Assembly (NCBI RefSeq): GCF_900100295.1
Contig: NZ_FNEV01000011.1
Coordinates: 1-61,775, forward strand
Direction of reading: 5' to 3'
DNA from: Salimicrobium halophilum
GTDB taxonomy: Bacteria; Bacillota; Bacilli; Bacillales; Halobacillaceae
Length of the DNA: 61,775 bases
In this document: piece by piece, positions 17,175 through 29,289 of the stretch
Numbering within the stretch: position 1 is the stretch's first letter
Layout: every line of letters starts with the position of its first letter
The notes under the pieces: generated by a model
The model's database searches: none
Told to the model about the DNA's origin: nothing
Seen by the model: the letters and a program-made list of their open reading frames with translations, nothing else
Translations under genes and position numbers: made by a program

Positions 17175-18467
17175 TTATTTTATGAAGCCTTTGTAGTGAC
17201 GCTTCACCAGCTGACCTTCGAGCTGCTTCATTGTATTCAGTGCAACACCTACGACAATCAAGAGACCGGTACCTCCGATTTGAATACTTGGCGGAAGACC
17301 CGCAAGTGATCCAAGAATGATCGGCAATACAGATACAGCTGCTAAAAAGAGTGAGCCTACAAAAGTTAAGCGGTACATGACCCGTGTCAAATACGTCTCG
17401 GTATTCTTACCAGGACGGATGCCAGGGATATACCCACCTTGCTTTTTCAGGTTTTCGGCCATTTGTTCAGGGTTTACCTGGACAAACGTATAGAAGTACG
17501 TAAACGCGATAATGAGCGCTACATAAATAATCATACCCGGCCAGTTTTCATAATTGAAAATATATTCGATCATAGAGGCGATCTCACTATTTTCAAAGAA
17601 TCCGGCTATCGTTCTTGGTGCGATAATGAATGAAATCGCAAAGATAACAGGAATAACTCCCGCCGCGTTCACTTTGATCGGCAAGTGGGTGGAATGTCCA
17701 CCTACAGGAGATCTGTTTACCAGGCGTTTCGCGTATTGGATCGGAATCTTACGCAATGCCTGTTGAATGAATACAACCCCTACGATGACTGCAAGAATCA
17801 CTAGAGCGATGAGAGCTACGATGACTAAGTTGATGAAAAGCTGTTCTCCAGCATCTGTTATATACTGATCATATAACTGGTTCACACCATTCGGGATTGC
17901 GGCGACGATACCTGCGAAAATCAAGATTGAGATCCCATTTCCTACGCCATAGGACGTGATTTGCTCACCGAGCCACATCAGGAATGCCGTCCCGCCTGTC
18001 AGTACAATAGCGATTGCTAAAAACTGAACAACACCCGGATTGGAGATCAGTTGACCTCCTGCCATGGCGTTAAAGCCAATGGACATACCAATGGCTTGAA
18101 TAAAGGCAAGGACAATCGTTCCATAGCGGGTAAACTGAGCTAATTTCCGACGCCCCACTTCCCCTTGCTTTTTCCATTCTGCAAATTTAGGAACTACGTC
18201 CATCTGCAACAACTGCATGATGATGGAGGCTGTAATGTAAGGCATGATCCCCATCGCGAAGATGGAGAAATTCTGTAATGCCCCGCCTCCGAATGTGTTC
18301 AGAAACCCGAACGCATTCTGTTCATCCATGAAGTTGATCGCTTCACTGTTCGTAAACGGCACGGGAATAAACGCACCGACACGAAACACAATGAGCATGA
18401 GCAAGGTGAAAATGATTTTTCGCCGGAGATCACCCACGCGCATAAAATTGGAGATTGTCCGGAACAT
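17175..18467 (-). CDS. secY: protein translocase subunit SecY
   Basis: A 430-residue membrane protein with ten predicted transmembrane segments, forming the SecYEG channel in the cytoplasmic membrane. Recognisable blocks: IPVPFTNSEA near the start, FAMGIMPYITASIIMQLLQ (TM2), and GIRPGKNTETYLTRVMYRLT. Its ATG overlaps the rplO stop codon by one base (TAATG), so translation is probably coupled. Confidence 0.98.
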   Translation of the reverse strand: MFRTISNFMRVGDLRRKIIFTLLMLIVFRVGAFIPVPFTNSEAINFMDEQNAFGFLNTFGGGALQNFSIFAMGIMPYITASIIMQLLQMDVVPKFAEWKKQGEVGRRKLAQFTRYGTIVLAFIQAIGMSIGFNAMAGGQLISNPGVVQFLAIAIVLTGGTAFLMWLGEQITSYGVGNGISILIFAGIVAAIPNGVNQLYDQYITDAGEQLFINLVIVALIALVILAVIVGVVFIQQALRKIPIQYAKRLVNRSPVGGHSTHLPIKVNAAGVIPVIFAISFIIAPRTIAGFFENSEIASMIEYIFNYENWPGMIIYVALIIAFTYFYTFVQVNPEQMAENLKKQGGYIPGIRPGKNTETYLTRVMYRLTFVGSLFLAAVSVLPIILGSLAGLPPSIQIGGTGLLIVVGVALNTMKQLEGQLVKRHYKGFIK

Positions 18468-18907
18468 TAAATCACCTCAGTTTGACCGCCCGCTGCTTCG
18501 ATTGCTTCTTTTGCGGAAGCAGAGAACTTGTGAGCTTTTACTGTAAGTTTCTTTTCGATGTTGCCTTTTGCAAGGATTTTCACGCCGGCTTTCACTTTAC
18601 TGATCGCGCCAGTCTCAAGTAGAAGCTCCGGAGTTACTTCTGTTCCTTCTTCGAAACGGTTTAAAGTCTCTAAGTTCACAACTGTATACTCTGTACGGTG
18701 AATGTTAGTGAAACCACGCTTTGGAAGGCGTTGGAAAAGTGGCATTTGGCCACCTTCGAAGCCTGGACGGGTTTTGCTACCGGAGCGCTGACCCTGTCCT
18801 TTGTGTCCACGACCGGATGTCTTACCGTTACCGGAAGCCATCCCACGTCCTACGCGGTTACGTTTTTGACGGGAACCTACTTTGGAATGTAGTTCATGAA
18901 GTTTCAT
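18467..18907 (-). CDS. rplO: 50S ribosomal protein L15
   Basis: A 146-residue L15 with the glycine-rich [19 protein letters not shown] and [15 protein letters not shown] blocks that thread into 23S rRNA. A late 50S assembly protein. Normal length and position before secY. Confidence 0.98.
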   Translation of the reverse strand: MKLHELHSKVGSRQKRNRVGRGMASGNGKTSGRGHKGQGQRSGSKTRPGFEGGQMPLFQRLPKRGFTNIHRTEYTVVNLETLNRFEEGTEVTPELLLETGAISKVKAGVKILAKGNIEKKLTVKAHKFSASAKEAIEAAGGQTEVI

Positions 18908-18936
18908 GCGAGCACCTCCTTATTAAATAGAATTGA

Positions 18937-19119
18937 TTATGCTTCTTTTACAGTAACCAGGTGTGAAATTTTGTTAGCCATGCCGCGCATAGCTGGGTTA
19001 TCTTCCACGACCACTGTTTGACGAATTTTGTTTAGTCCTAGCGCTTTGACCGTGTCGCGTTGATCTTGCGGGCGACCGATGACACTGCGCGTGAGGGTAA
19101 TTTCTAACTTTTGAGCCAT
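18937..19119 (-). CDS. rpmD: 50S ribosomal protein L30
   Basis: A 60-residue L30 ([17 protein letters not shown], then [15 protein letters not shown]). A short 50S protein absent from some bacteria. Between rpsE and rplO as expected. Confidence 0.97.
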   Translation of the reverse strand: MAQKLEITLTRSVIGRPQDQRDTVKALGLNKIRQTVVVEDNPAMRGMANKISHLVTVKEA

Positions 19120-19136
19120 TGTATTTCCCTCCTATC

Positions 19137-19634
19137 CTACAGTTCTTCTACGGATTTCCCACGAAGCCTTGCTACATCTTCAGCACGCTTCAATTCACTT
19201 AGGCCTGTGATTGTAGCACGAACCATGTTGATTGGTGTGTTGGAGCCAAGGGATTTCGATAGGATATCCTGAACACCTGCAAGTTCAAGTACCGCACGAA
19301 CAGGGCCACCTGCGATGATACCTGTACCTTCTGCAGCTGGTTTCAATAGAATGTTCCCGGCACCGAATCGACCGTGAATCTCGTGAGGAATCGTTGTATC
19401 TTTGATTGGTACATTGACCAAGTTCTTCTTCGCATCTTCAATAGCTTTCTTGATAGCGTCCGGTACCTCCTGTGCTTTCGCTGTACCGAAACCTACGTGA
19501 CCGTTTTTGTCTCCCACTACTACTAGGGCAGCAAAACGGAAACGACGTCCACCTTTTACTACTTTCGCAACGCGATTGATCGTAACAACGCGTTCTTCAA
19601 GGTCTAGTTTGTTAGGGTCAATATTTGCACTCAT
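19137..19634 (-). CDS. rpsE: 30S ribosomal protein S5
   Basis: A 165-residue S5 with the dsRNA-binding-like N-terminal domain ([18 protein letters not shown], the loop where spectinomycin resistance arises) and the C-terminal domain ([12 protein letters not shown]). Involved in decoding accuracy and mRNA entry. Residues of the spectinomycin loop look wild type. Confidence 0.98.
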   Translation of the reverse strand: MSANIDPNKLDLEERVVTINRVAKVVKGGRRFRFAALVVVGDKNGHVGFGTAKAQEVPDAIKKAIEDAKKNLVNVPIKDTTIPHEIHGRFGAGNILLKPAAEGTGIIAGGPVRAVLELAGVQDILSKSLGSNTPINMVRATITGLSELKRAEDVARLRGKSVEEL

Positions 19635-19654
19635 GCATGTCCCTCCTTTTACGA

Positions 19655-20017
19655 TTAAAATTGTAGTCCAGCTTCACGAGCTGCATCCGCAAGCGCCTGT
19701 ACACGTCCGTGATAGAGATAACCACCGCGGTCGAATACGACACTTTCATAACCTTTTTCTTTTGCACGTTCAGCAACGAGTTGACCAACGCGCTGAGCAG
19801 CTTCGACGTTGCCTGTCTGCTCCAGGTCAAATCCGTTATCCATCGTCGATGCGCTTGCTACTGTCGTTTCGCTTACATCGTCGATCAATTGTGCGTACAT
19901 ATGCTTGTTGGAACGGTATACGTTCAAACGTGGGCGTTCTGCTGTTCCGGTAACGTTCTTACGGACGCGGGCATGACGCTTTTTACGCATTGTGTTTTTA
20001 TCGGCCTTCGAGATCAT
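19655..20017 (-). CDS. rplR: 50S ribosomal protein L18
   Basis: A 120-residue L18, the main 5S rRNA-binding protein with L5. Blocks: [20 protein letters not shown] and [22 protein letters not shown] 20017 is preferred: AAAGGAG ends eight bases before it, while GTG 20026 overlaps that site; the length then equals the usual 120. Confidence 0.97.
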   Translation of the reverse strand: MISKADKNTMRKKRHARVRKNVTGTAERPRLNVYRSNKHMYAQLIDDVSETTVASASTMDNGFDLEQTGNVEAAQRVGQLVAERAKEKGYESVVFDRGGYLYHGRVQALADAAREAGLQF

Positions 20018-20046
20018 TTGAGTCACTCCTTTCTTACCTTAGGACC

Positions 20047-20583
20047 TTATTTAGCTGTTTTACCTTCCTTCGTACGGACAGCTTCGTTCTCGTAACGAAT
20101 TCCTTTGCCTTTGTAAGGCTCTGGAGGACGAATCGCGCGGATATTCGCAGCAACAGCTCCTACGAGCTCTTTGTCGATACCCTTGATAACGATTCTTGTG
20201 TTAGTTGGAACTTCGATATCGATACCTTCGCGGTTTTCGATTTCAACTGGGTGAGAGTAACCTGCGTTCACAACGACCTTCTCTCCCTGCTTTTGAGCAC
20301 GGTACCCGACACCACGGATTTCAAGAGCTTTTTCGAATCCTTTCGAAACTCCTTCAACCATGCTGTTGATCAGGCTGCGTGTTGTACCATGAAGCGCTTT
20401 GTGATCTTTGCTGTCAGAAGGGCGCTCTACGTTAAGAACGTTCTCTTCCTGCTTAAGGATCATCTCGCCGGAGACTGTGCGGGACAGCTCCCCTTTAGGT
20501 CCTTTTACTGTAACTTGATTGTTATCCTGAGTGATTTCTACACCTTCAGGAATTTCAATTGGTAACACACCAACACGTGACAT
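20047..20583 (-). CDS. rplF: 50S ribosomal protein L6
   Basis: A 178-residue L6 of two similar domains, starting [16 protein letters not shown] and ending with the rRNA-binding [15 protein letters not shown]. It lies near the factor-binding region of the 50S subunit. Normal. Confidence 0.98.
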   Translation of the reverse strand: MSRVGVLPIEIPEGVEITQDNNQVTVKGPKGELSRTVSGEMILKQEENVLNVERPSDSKDHKALHGTTRSLINSMVEGVSKGFEKALEIRGVGYRAQKQGEKVVVNAGYSHPVEIENREGIDIEVPTNTRIVIKGIDKELVGAVAANIRAIRPPEPYKGKGIRYENEAVRTKEGKTAK

Positions 20584-20612
20584 ACTTTACACCTCCTGTT
20601 CGTTTCTGTTTC

Positions 20613-21011
20613 TTACCAGACGTAAGCTAGTACTTCGCCGCCGATGGCCTGCTCACGTGCTTCTTTATCTGTCAATACACCTTTAGAAGTGGAAACGACT
20701 GCAATACCAAGACCGTTAAGAACTCTAGGTACCTCGTCAGCCTGCGCGTAAACGCGAAGACCCGGCTTAGAAATCTTTTTGATGCCTGAGATTACTTTTT
20801 CGTCTTTTTGACCGTACTTCATGAATAGACGAAGTACGCCTTGTTTTCCATCTTCAACCTGCTCGTAGTCACGGATGAATCCTTCACGCTTAAGGATATC
20901 AGCAATCTCTCTCTTCAAATTAGAAGCAGGGAGCTCTAATTTCTCGTGACGTACCATGTTCGCATTACGAATGCGAGTCAGCATATCTGCAATTGGATCT
21001 GTCATTGTCAT
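20613..21011 (-). CDS. rpsH: 30S ribosomal protein S8
   Basis: A 132-residue S8 ([32 protein letters not shown]). It binds 16S helix 21 and nucleates the central domain. Normal length, with rpsZ 30 bases upstream. Confidence 0.98.
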   Translation of the reverse strand: MTMTDPIADMLTRIRNANMVRHEKLELPASNLKREIADILKREGFIRDYEQVEDGKQGVLRLFMKYGQKDEKVISGIKKISKPGLRVYAQADEVPRVLNGLGIAVVSTSKGVLTDKEAREQAIGGEVLAYVW

Positions 21012-21041
21012 AACTGTTACCTCCTTCCCTGTCTTCGGGTT

Positions 21042-21227
21042 CTACCAGCTGGCTTTTTTGACGCCAGGGATTTGTCCTTTATATGCTAGTTCACGGAAAC
21101 AAATACGGCACAATTTGAACTTACGAAGTACGGAATGTGGACGTCCACAACGTTCGCAACGTGTATATTCGCGTACTTGGTATTTTTGTTTGCGCTGCTG
21201 TTTCGCAACCATTGATTTTTTAGCCAC
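21042..21227 (-). CDS. rpsZ: 30S ribosomal protein S14 type Z (zinc-binding)
   Basis: A 61-residue short S14 with the zinc ribbon CERC...CRIC and the C-terminus [11 protein letters not shown]. This is the C+ paralogue used when zinc is sufficient; Bacilli often keep a zinc-free S14 elsewhere under Zur control. Position rplE-rpsZ-rpsH is standard. Confidence 0.97.
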   Translation of the reverse strand: MAKKSMVAKQQRKQKYQVREYTRCERCGRPHSVLRKFKLCRICFRELAYKGQIPGVKKASW

Positions 21228-21252
21228 TATTTTCCCTCCTTATCGTCCGTTC

Positions 21253-21792
21253 TTAGTTTTGAAACGGCATTCCGAACTGAGTTAATAGTTCGCGAGACTC
21301 TTCGTCTGTATCGGCTGTGGTTACGATAACGATATCCATACCACGAACCTTGTTCACTTTATCATAGTCGATTTCCGGGAAAATCAATTGTTCTTTCACA
21401 CCGAGAGTGTAGTTACCGCGACCGTCGAATGCTTTCTTGGAGATACCACGGAAGTCACGCACACGTGGTAGTGACACGGCGATCAACTTCTGAAAGAATT
21501 CGTACATGCGCTCTCCGCGCAGGGTAACTTTTGCTCCGATCGGCATTCCTTCACGAAGACGGAAACCTGCAATGGATTTCTTCGCTTTCGTTACCATCGG
21601 TTTCTGACCGGAGATAAGTTCGAGTTCCTCGACAGCGTTGTCCAGTGCTTTTGCGTTCTGAACAGCATCTCCTACACCCATGTTAATAACGATTTTTTCA
21701 ACTTTCGGTGCTTCCATTACGGAATCATAATTGAACTTTTCCATTAGGGATGGAAGAATTTCATTTTGATATTTCGTTTGAAGTTCGTTCAT
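21253..21792 (-). CDS. rplE: 50S ribosomal protein L5
   Basis: A 179-residue L5 ([24 protein letters not shown]-like loop, here [25 protein letters not shown]). It binds 5S rRNA and contacts the P-site tRNA. Normal. Confidence 0.98.
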   Translation of the reverse strand: MNELQTKYQNEILPSLMEKFNYDSVMEAPKVEKIVINMGVGDAVQNAKALDNAVEELELISGQKPMVTKAKKSIAGFRLREGMPIGAKVTLRGERMYEFFQKLIAVSLPRVRDFRGISKKAFDGRGNYTLGVKEQLIFPEIDYDKVNKVRGMDIVIVTTADTDEESRELLTQFGMPFQN

Positions 21793-21819
21793 CGGTAAGC
21801 CCTCCTTTCGCCAGATGGA

Positions 21820-22131
21820 TTATTTATCTAATGCTTCACCAGATTTTTTCGCGATACGAACTTTTTTGCCGTCCTCTGTCTTGAAACCAACGCGTGTCGG
21901 TTCACCGGATTTCGGATCGATCGGCAAAACGTTTGATACATGGATAGCTGCTTCCTGAGTAAGGATACCGCCTTGAGGGTTATCCTGAGAAGGTTGAGCG
22001 TGCTTCTTCACTTCGTTGACGCCTTCAACGAGGACACGTTCCTTCTTAGGGTAAGCTTCAAGTACCGTACCTTGCTTTCCTTTATCTTTACCAGAGATAA
22101 CCATGACTTTGTCACCTTTTTTTACGTGCAT
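21820..22131 (-). CDS. rplX: 50S ribosomal protein L24
   Basis: A 103-residue L24 with an N-terminal KOW motif ([20 protein letters not shown]). It starts 50S assembly at the 5' end of 23S rRNA. Normal. Confidence 0.98.
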   Translation of the reverse strand: MHVKKGDKVMVISGKDKGKQGTVLEAYPKKERVLVEGVNEVKKHAQPSQDNPQGGILTQEAAIHVSNVLPIDPKSGEPTRVGFKTEDGKKVRIAKKSGEALDK

Positions 22132-22171
22132 ACTTCGCGCACCTCCTTACCACGGCTTTTCATTTATAGTT

Positions 22172-22540
22172 TTAAAGAACTTCCGGAGCTAGTGAAACGA
22201 TCTTCATGAATTTGTTCTCACGAAGTTCACGGGCTACTGGTCCGAAAATACGAGTTCCGCGTGGACCTTTGTCTTCGCGCACGATAACCGCTGCGTTCTC
22301 ATCGAAACGGATGTAAGAACCGTCTTTACGACGCGCGCCGCTCTTGGAGCGTACGATAACCGCCTTTACGACTTCACCTTTTTTAACAACGCCCCCTGGT
22401 GTTGCTTGTTTCACCGTAGCAGTGATGATGTCACCGATGTTAGCAGTCTTACGACCAGAACCGCCCAACACTTTAATGGTTTGAATTTCACGAGCACCAG
22501 AGTTGTCTGCAACTTTTAGACGTGATTCCTGTTGAATCAT
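22172..22540 (-). CDS. rplN: 50S ribosomal protein L14
   Basis: A 122-residue L14 ([34 protein letters not shown]). It lies at the intersubunit face and binds the silencing factor RsfS. Normal. Confidence 0.98.
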   Translation of the reverse strand: MIQQESRLKVADNSGAREIQTIKVLGGSGRKTANIGDIITATVKQATPGGVVKKGEVVKAVIVRSKSGARRKDGSYIRFDENAAVIVREDKGPRGTRIFGPVARELRENKFMKIVSLAPEVL

Positions 22541-22580
22541 ACATGTAACCTCCCTTCGGAATACTTCCGAGTTGTCTGAT

Positions 22581-22844
22581 TTAGATAATTACGGATTCTT
22601 CGATTACTTCTACCAGACGGAAACGCTTCGTAGCGGACTGAGGGCGAGTTTCCATGATGCGGACCACATCTCCCTGTTTCGCTTGGTTGTTTTCGTCATG
22701 CGTTTTGAACTTCTTGGAATATTTAACACGTTTGCCGTAAAGCTTGTGGAATTTATACGTTTCAACAAGTACAGTGATCGTTTTGTCCATTTTGTCGGAT
22801 ACTACGCGACCAGTATATACTTTACGATTGTTACGTTCAGCCAT
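22581..22844 (-). CDS. rpsQ: 30S ribosomal protein S17
   Basis: An 87-residue OB-fold S17 ([20 protein letters not shown]). ATG 22844 is chosen over TTG 22865: GAGGAGG lies ten bases upstream and the product has the usual length. Binds the 5' domain of 16S rRNA. Confidence 0.97.
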   Translation of the reverse strand: MAERNNRKVYTGRVVSDKMDKTITVLVETYKFHKLYGKRVKYSKKFKTHDENNQAKQGDVVRIMETRPQSATKRFRLVEVIEESVII

Positions 22845-22868
22845 GTGAGGGTGTCCTCCTCTCAATTA

Positions 22869-23493
<625 letters not shown>

Positions 23494-23514
23494 AATGCTG
23501 TTCCCCCTTCCTTA

Positions 23515-24153
23515 TTAGTTCTCTTTTGTTGGAAGAACCTCTCCACGATAGATCCACACTTTGACGCCTAGCTTACCGTACGTAGTATCTGCTTCAGCAG
23601 TACCATAGTCGATGTCTGCACGCAATGTGTGTAGTGGTACAGTTCCTTCACTGTAATATTCAGCACGAGCGATGTCTGCTCCGCCTAGACGACCGGAAAC
23701 CTGAGTACGGATACCCTTAGCGCCAGCACGCATAGAACGTTGGATGCTCTGCTTTTGTGCACGACGGAAAGATACGCGGTTTTCCAGTTGGTTCGCGATA
23801 CTGTCCGCAACAAGTACTGCATCAAGATCAGGCTTTTTCACCTCAATGATGTTGATGTGAACTCGTTTACCAGTGCGATTATTCAAATCTTTACGAAGTG
23901 CTTCTACTTCGGAACCACCTTTACCGATAACCATTCCTGGTTTAGCGGTATGGATCGTTACGTTCACACGGTTCGCTGCACGTTCGATTTCAACCGTAGA
24001 TACAGAAGCTTCGCTTAGACGTTTTTCGATATATTCACGGATTTCAATATCTTCGTGAAGTAGGTTTGCATATTCGTTGTCTGCGTACCATTTGGACTCC
24101 CAGTCACGGATGACACCGACACGAAGACCTACCGGGTTAATTTTTTGACCCAC
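23515..24153 (-). CDS. rpsC: 30S ribosomal protein S3
   Basis: A 212-residue S3 with a KH domain ([15 protein letters not shown]) and a C-terminal domain (ISGRLGGA-type block, here [16 protein letters not shown]). Forms the mRNA entry channel with S4 and S5. It follows rplV by three bases. Confidence 0.98.
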   Translation of the reverse strand: MGQKINPVGLRVGVIRDWESKWYADNEYANLLHEDIEIREYIEKRLSEASVSTVEIERAANRVNVTIHTAKPGMVIGKGGSEVEALRKDLNNRTGKRVHINIIEVKKPDLDAVLVADSIANQLENRVSFRRAQKQSIQRSMRAGAKGIRTQVSGRLGGADIARAEYYSEGTVPLHTLRADIDYGTAEADTTYGKLGVKVWIYRGEVLPTKEN

Positions 24154-24156
24154 TGA

Positions 24157-24498
24157 TTATCCCTCCTTCTTTTCTGATACGACCACTGTAATGTGGCTTG
24201 TCCGTTTGTTGATTTGACTAGCGCGTCCCATCGCACGTGGACGGAAACGTTTAAGCGTTACGCCTTCGTCTACATATGCTTCAGAAACGACTAGGTTTTC
24301 AGGGTCTAGCTCGAAGTTGTGCTCAGCGTTTGCGATAGCTGAGTTTAGTACTTTCTCAATGATCGGAGAAGCTTTGCGATTTGTGTTACGCAGTGTTGCA
24401 ACAGCTTCACCTGTGTCCATTCCTCGAATCAAGTCGATAACTAAACGCGCTTTACGAGGAGCAATACGGACTGTTTTAGCAACTGCTTTAGCTTGCAT
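24157..24498 (-). CDS. rplV: 50S ribosomal protein L22
   Basis: A 113-residue L22 whose beta hairpin (about residues 80-95, [15 protein letters not shown]) lines the peptide tunnel and is a site of macrolide-resistance mutations; no deletion is seen. Starts [18 protein letters not shown]. Confidence 0.98.
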   Translation of the reverse strand: MQAKAVAKTVRIAPRKARLVIDLIRGMDTGEAVATLRNTNRKASPIIEKVLNSAIANAEHNFELDPENLVVSEAYVDEGVTLKRFRPRAMGRASQINKRTSHITVVVSEKKEG

Positions 24499-24518
24499 GG
24501 AAGTGCCTCCTCTCTACC

Positions 24519-24797
24519 TTAGCGTTTTGTTTTTTTATCGTCACCGGAGTGTCCCTTGAACGTACGGGTCGGTGCGAATTCACCTAGTTTGTGTCCTACC
24601 ATGTCTTCTGTAACATATACAGGCACATGCTTGCGTCCGTCATATACAGCAATTGTCTGACCGACGAAGTTCGGGAAGATAGTTGAACGGCGTGACCACG
24701 TTTTGATCACATGTTTCTTGTTATCTTCATTGTTGCTTTCGACTTTTTTCATCAAATGGTCATCTACAAAAGGTCCCTTTTTCAGACTGCGGCCCAT
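24519..24797 (-). CDS. rpsS: 30S ribosomal protein S19
   Basis: A 92-residue S19 ([34 protein letters not shown]) in the 30S head, forming a complex with S13. Normal. Confidence 0.98.
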   Translation of the reverse strand: MGRSLKKGPFVDDHLMKKVESNNEDNKKHVIKTWSRRSTIFPNFVGQTIAVYDGRKHVPVYVTEDMVGHKLGEFAPTRTFKGHSGDDKKTKR

Positions 24798-24855
24798 TGA
24801 TAAACCTCCCTTCGCGATTGAGAGACGGGGTAGTCATCCCGCCATTTCAATCCCG

Positions 24856-25689
24856 TTATTTTTTGCCTTTTCTGCGAACAATATATTTGTCGGATGGTTT
24901 GTTACGTTTACGCGTCTTGTAACCAAGTGTCGGCTGACCCCAAGGTGTAACAGGAGACGGCATACCGATTGGCGCACGTCCTTCACCACCACCGTGTGGG
25001 TGATCACTAGGGTTCATAACAGAACCACGTACTGTAGGGCGCTTACCTTGCCAGCGGGAACGTCCTGCTTTACCGATGCTGATCAGTTCATGTTCAAGGT
25101 TACCTACTTGACCTACCGTTGCGCGGCAAGTGCTTAGGATAAGTCGAACTTCACCTGATGCAAGGCGTACAAGCGTGTATTTCTCTTCACGACCAAGGAT
25201 TTGTGCAGAAGCACCAGCGGAACGTACAAGTTGACCACCGCGTCCTGGTTTCAATTCAATGTTATGAATTGTAGTACCTACAGGAAGGTCTTTCAATTGT
25301 TTTGCGTTACCTGCTTTGATGTCTGCGTCCTGTCCGGAGATGATTTCAGCTCCGACTTTCAGTCCTTTCGGTGCAAGGATATAACGCTTTTCACCATCTA
25401 CATAGTTGATTAGTGCAATGTTAGCGGAACGGTTCGGATCGTATTCGATCGTAGCAACGCGTCCTGGTATTCCATCTTTATCGCGCTTAAAGTCGATAAT
25501 ACGGTACTGACGCTTATGCCCGCCGCCTTGATGACGAACTGTGATACGTCCATGGGTGTTACGTCCACCGCGTTTGTGTAGCGGGGTAACCAAGGAGCGT
25601 TCTGGTTTATCGGTAGTGATCTCTGCGAAATCAGATACTGACATATGCCGACGACCGTTAGTCGTTGGACGGAATTTTTTAATCGCCAT
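24856..25689 (-). CDS. rplB: 50S ribosomal protein L2
   Basis: A 277-residue L2, needed for peptidyl transfer-centre structure and subunit joining. Typical blocks: [19 protein letters not shown], the C-terminal [19 protein letters not shown] and [20 protein letters not shown]. Normal length. Confidence 0.98.
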   Translation of the reverse strand: MAIKKFRPTTNGRRHMSVSDFAEITTDKPERSLVTPLHKRGGRNTHGRITVRHQGGGHKRQYRIIDFKRDKDGIPGRVATIEYDPNRSANIALINYVDGEKRYILAPKGLKVGAEIISGQDADIKAGNAKQLKDLPVGTTIHNIELKPGRGGQLVRSAGASAQILGREEKYTLVRLASGEVRLILSTCRATVGQVGNLEHELISIGKAGRSRWQGKRPTVRGSVMNPSDHPHGGGEGRAPIGMPSPVTPWGQPTLGYKTRKRNKPSDKYIVRRKGKK

Positions 25690-25718
25690 CTTTTTTCCCT
25701 CCTTCGTTTATCTATTAA

Positions 25719-26006
25719 TTATACTTCGAAAAATTCGATTTCTTCACTGTTGTCAGTAAGTTGAACAATCGCACGTTTCTTATCAGAACGGTATCCACCG
25801 TATCTGCCCATACGCTTGAACTTACCTTTACGGTTGATTGTGTTCACTTTAGCGACTTCTACGCCGAAAATCTCTTCGATCGCTTTCTTGATTTCCGTTT
25901 TGTTCGCTTTGGATTCCACTTCAAACGTGTATTTCTTTTCTCCCATAAGATCGGCAGAGTTCTCAGTGATTACGGGGCGCTTAATAATATCGCGTGGTTC
26001 TTTCAT
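25719..26006 (-). CDS. rplW: 50S ribosomal protein L23
   Basis: A 95-residue L23 ([36 protein letters not shown]), the main docking site for trigger factor and SRP at the tunnel exit. Its first base is the last base of rplD. Confidence 0.98.
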   Translation of the reverse strand: MKEPRDIIKRPVITENSADLMGEKKYTFEVESKANKTEIKKAIEEIFGVEVAKVNTINRKGKFKRMGRYGGYRSDKKRAIVQLTDNSEEIEFFEV

Positions 26007-26629
26007 TATGAGAGCACCTCCCCTACTTTTTCAGCCGCATCTTTCGTTACAATAACTTTGTCATGCGTAAGCAAGTCTAGAACACTTACTTGATCAAACG
26101 TCAATGTTTCAACGTTTGGCAGGTTATTGGAAGAAAGTACGACATTTTCTTCTTTTTGTGCCGTGATGATTAGTGCACTTTCGTTTACGTCCAGTGCTTT
26201 AAGGAAGTTAACGACTTCTTTCGTTTTCGGAGCATCAAGAGAAAGCTCTTCTACTGCAAAAAGGTTTTCTTCCTGTACTTTTGAAGAATAAGCAGAACGA
26301 AGTGCCAGACGGCGAACTTTTTTCGGTAGCTTGTAGCTGTAGCTGCGAGGTGTCGGACCGAATACTGTTCCACCACCTACCCATTGTGGGGCACGGATTG
26401 TACCTTGACGGGCACGTCCTGTACCTTTTTGGCGCCACGGTTTCTTTCCACCGCCACTTACTTCACCGCGAGTTTTCACTTTATGCGTTCCTTGACGCTT
26501 GGAAGCTTGTTGCATAAGCACAGACTCATGAAGCACGTGTGTGTTCGGCTCGATACCGAATACCGCATCGTTCAAATCTAGATCTCCAACTTGCGAACCG
26601 CTTTGGTTAAATAGTGCTACTTTAGGCAT
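26006..26629 (-). CDS. rplD: 50S ribosomal protein L4
   Basis: A 207-residue L4 with the long tunnel loop ([20 protein letters not shown] and [11 protein letters not shown]). In proteobacteria L4 represses its own operon; whether it does so here is unknown. Normal length. Confidence 0.98.
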   Translation of the reverse strand: MPKVALFNQSGSQVGDLDLNDAVFGIEPNTHVLHESVLMQQASKRQGTHKVKTRGEVSGGGKKPWRQKGTGRARQGTIRAPQWVGGGTVFGPTPRSYSYKLPKKVRRLALRSAYSSKVQEENLFAVEELSLDAPKTKEVVNFLKALDVNESALIITAQKEENVVLSSNNLPNVETLTFDQVSVLDLLTHDKVIVTKDAAEKVGEVLS

Positions 26630-26650
26630 GACATATCCTCCCTTCGTTTA

Positions 26651-27283
26651 TTATTGGTTAGCCTTAACTGCACTTTGAACTTGTACATAAGATTTCTTCG
26701 CACCAGGAACATTTCCTTTAACGAGAAGCAGGTTACGTTCTGTATCTACTTTAACCACTTCAAGGTTCTGGATTGTTACCTGGTTGCCACCCATTTGACC
26801 TGGAAGGTCTTTACCTTTGAATACGTGCATGGAGTTGATATCCCCAAGAGTACCCGGGCGACGGTGATAGCGGGAACCGTGTGTTTCAGGTCCGCGGGAG
26901 TGGTTGAAACGTTTGATCGTTCCCTGGAACCCTTTCCCTTTGGAAGTTCCTGTTACATCGATTGCGTCACCTTCTGCGAAAGTATCAACTTTCACCTCTT
27001 GACCGAGTTCATACTCGTCAAAATTTACGTTACGGACTTCACGAACGTAGCGCTTAGGTGTTGTGTTAGCTTTTTCGGCATGGCCTACTTCTGGCTTTTT
27101 CACGTTATTCGCTTTTTGATCAGCGAAACCTAATTGAATGGATTCGTAACCGTCGTTTTCGATAGTCTTCTTCTGAAGAACTACGTTCGGCTCAGCCTGG
27201 ATTACTGTTACAGGTACAAGCTCTCCGTTTTCAGAGAAGATCTGAGTCATACCGACTTTACGTCCTAAGATACTTTTCGTCAT
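26651..27283 (-). CDS. rplC: 50S ribosomal protein L3
   Basis: A 210-residue L3 ([16 protein letters not shown]; the loop [17 protein letters not shown] reaching the peptidyl-transferase centre; [15 protein letters not shown]). Early 50S assembly protein. Normal. Confidence 0.98.
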   Translation of the reverse strand: MTKSILGRKVGMTQIFSENGELVPVTVIQAEPNVVLQKKTIENDGYESIQLGFADQKANNVKKPEVGHAEKANTTPKRYVREVRNVNFDEYELGQEVKVDTFAEGDAIDVTGTSKGKGFQGTIKRFNHSRGPETHGSRYHRRPGTLGDINSMHVFKGKDLPGQMGGNQVTIQNLEVVKVDTERNLLLVKGNVPGAKKSYVQVQSAVKANQ

Positions 27284-27314
27284 CCGTTACACCTCCTAAT
27301 AATACAATATATTT

Positions 27315-27757
<443 letters not shown>

Positions 27758-27758
27758 C

Positions 27759-27787
27759 ATTATAAAGAATTCCCACTCGGAATGCAA
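27759..27787 (-). promoter_or_regulatory. S10 operon promoter (proximal)
   Basis: TTGCAT (27782-27787) and TATAAT (27759-27764), spacer 17 bases: a strong sigma-A promoter 136 bases before the rpsJ start. Confidence 0.85.
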
Positions 27788-27822
27788 GGGGATACGACAA
27801 CTTTTATTGATCATCCTAAAAT

Positions 27823-27851
27823 AGTTTAACGACTTTTCCGGTAAAACGCAA
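27823..27851 (-). promoter_or_regulatory. possible second S10 operon promoter (distal)
   Basis: TTGCGT (27846-27851) and TAAACT (27823-27828), spacer 17 bases, lie 64 bases upstream of the proximal promoter. The hexamers are weaker. Confidence 0.45.
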
Positions 27852-27926
27852 CCCCAATCGGGCAGAAAAGAAAAAATGAACGATGATCTTCCTATTCTAT
27901 GGCAGGAGTTTCTGTTTCTTTCCATT

Positions 27927-27957
27927 AAAAAAGACCAGAGGGCGAACCCCCTGATCT
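27927..27957 (-). terminator. terminator after tuf
   Basis: AGACCAGAGGG pairs with CCCCTGATCT around the loop CGAA, with a six-T tail on the minus strand. It separates the str operon from the S10 operon. Confidence 0.85.
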
Positions 27958-27975
27958 TCTTAAACTGTCTGTATA

Positions 27976-29166
27976 TTACTCTTCGATACGAGCAACAACG
28001 CCAGCGCCTACAGTACGTCCACCTTCACGGATGGAGAACTTCGTACCGTCTTCGATAGCGATTGGAGAGATAAGCTCAACAGTCATCTCAACGTTATCGC
28101 CAGGCATAACCATTTCTACTCCTTCAGGAAGCTGGATAACACCAGTTACGTCCGTAGTACGGAAGTAGAATTGTGGGCGGTAGTTGTCGAAGAATGGAGT
28201 GTGACGTCCACCTTCATCTTTGGATAGTACATAAACTTCCGCATGGAACTTCGTGTGTGGAGTGATGGAACCTGGCTTAGCAAGAACCTGTCCACGGTTG
28301 ATTTCTTCGCGGTCTACACCACGTAGAAGTGCACCAATGTTGTCGCCAGCTTCAGCATAGTCTAGAAGCTTACGGAACATTTCAACACCAGTTACAGTAG
28401 TCTTCTTAGCTTCTGGAGCAAGACCGATGATTTCAACATCGTCGCCTACTTTAACCTGTCCACGCTCAACACGGCCAGTCGCAACTGTACCACGGCCAGT
28501 GATAGAGAATACGTCCTCGATAGGCATCATGAATGGCTTGTCAGTGTCGCGGTCTGGAGTTGGGATGAACGCGTCAACTTCAGCCATAAGATCCATGATT
28601 GCTTGCTCGTGGTCAGCATCTCCTTCGATAGCTTTAAGAGCAGAACCTTTAACGACTGGAGTTTCGTCTCCGTCGAAGTCATACTCGGATAGTAGGTCGC
28701 GAACTTCCATTTCTACAAGCTCAAGAAGCTCTTCGTCGTCTACCATGTCTGTTTTGTTAAGGAATACCACGATAGCTGGAACACCAACCTGACGGGAAAG
28801 TAGGATGTGCTCACGAGTTTGTGGCATTGGACCGTCAGCTGCGGATACAACTAGGATCGCACCGTCCATTTGTGCAGCACCAGTGATCATGTTTTTAACA
28901 TAGTCAGCGTGGCCTGGGCAGTCAACGTGTGCATAGTGACGGTTTTCAGTTTCGTACTCAACGTGTGCAGTGGAGATTGTGATTCCACGCTCACGCTCTT
29001 CCGGAGCTCCGTCGATGGAGTCATACGCGCGAGCTTCCCCGCTACCGGAAGTTTTGTGAAGTACAGTAGTGATTGCTGCAGTTAGAGTTGTTTTACCATG
29101 GTCAACGTGTCCGATAGTACCAATGTTAACGTGGGACTTCGAACGGTCGAATTTTTCTTTAGCCAT
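27976..29166 (-). CDS. tuf: elongation factor Tu
   Basis: A 396-residue GTPase that delivers aminoacyl-tRNA to the ribosome. G1 GHVDHGKTT, the switch region RGITIS, G3 DCPGHADY, G4 NKTD (many homologues have NKCD), and domains 2 and 3 complete to the C-terminus [10 protein letters not shown]. It follows fusA and has its own promoter and a 5' stem-loop. The strongly biased codon use is that of a very highly expressed gene. Confidence 0.99.
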   Translation of the reverse strand: MAKEKFDRSKSHVNIGTIGHVDHGKTTLTAAITTVLHKTSGSGEARAYDSIDGAPEERERGITISTAHVEYETENRHYAHVDCPGHADYVKNMITGAAQMDGAILVVSAADGPMPQTREHILLSRQVGVPAIVVFLNKTDMVDDEELLELVEMEVRDLLSEYDFDGDETPVVKGSALKAIEGDADHEQAIMDLMAEVDAFIPTPDRDTDKPFMMPIEDVFSITGRGTVATGRVERGQVKVGDDVEIIGLAPEAKKTTVTGVEMFRKLLDYAEAGDNIGALLRGVDREEINRGQVLAKPGSITPHTKFHAEVYVLSKDEGGRHTPFFDNYRPQFYFRTTDVTGVIQLPEGVEMVMPGDNVEMTVELISPIAIEDGTKFSIREGGRTVGAGVVARIEE

Positions 29167-29220
29167 TTTATAGTTCCTCCTTTAAGTAAATAAAAGTGTA
29201 TTTTTAAAGGTTTTATATGG

Positions 29221-29250
29221 AGCTTAGAAGAAAGCAAATTCTTCTAAGCT
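29221..29250 (-). other. stem-loop in the tuf 5' untranslated region
   Basis: AGCTTAGAAGAA (29221-29232) and TTCTTCTAAGCT (29239-29250) form a perfect 12-bp stem with a 6-base loop, directly after the tuf promoter -10 and about 55 bases before the start codon. No T-run follows, so it may stabilise the 5' end of the tuf mRNA, or weakly terminate fusA. Confidence 0.6.
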
Positions 29251-29251
29251 T

Positions 29252-29280
29252 ACCATACAATTAATCCTTTTAAACGTCAA
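29252..29280 (-). promoter_or_regulatory. internal tuf promoter
   Basis: TTGACG (29275-29280) and TATGGT (29252-29257), spacer 17 bases, in the fusA-tuf gap. It would give tuf expression beyond that from the str operon promoter. Confidence 0.7.
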
Positions 29281-29289
29281 TGAAATTAA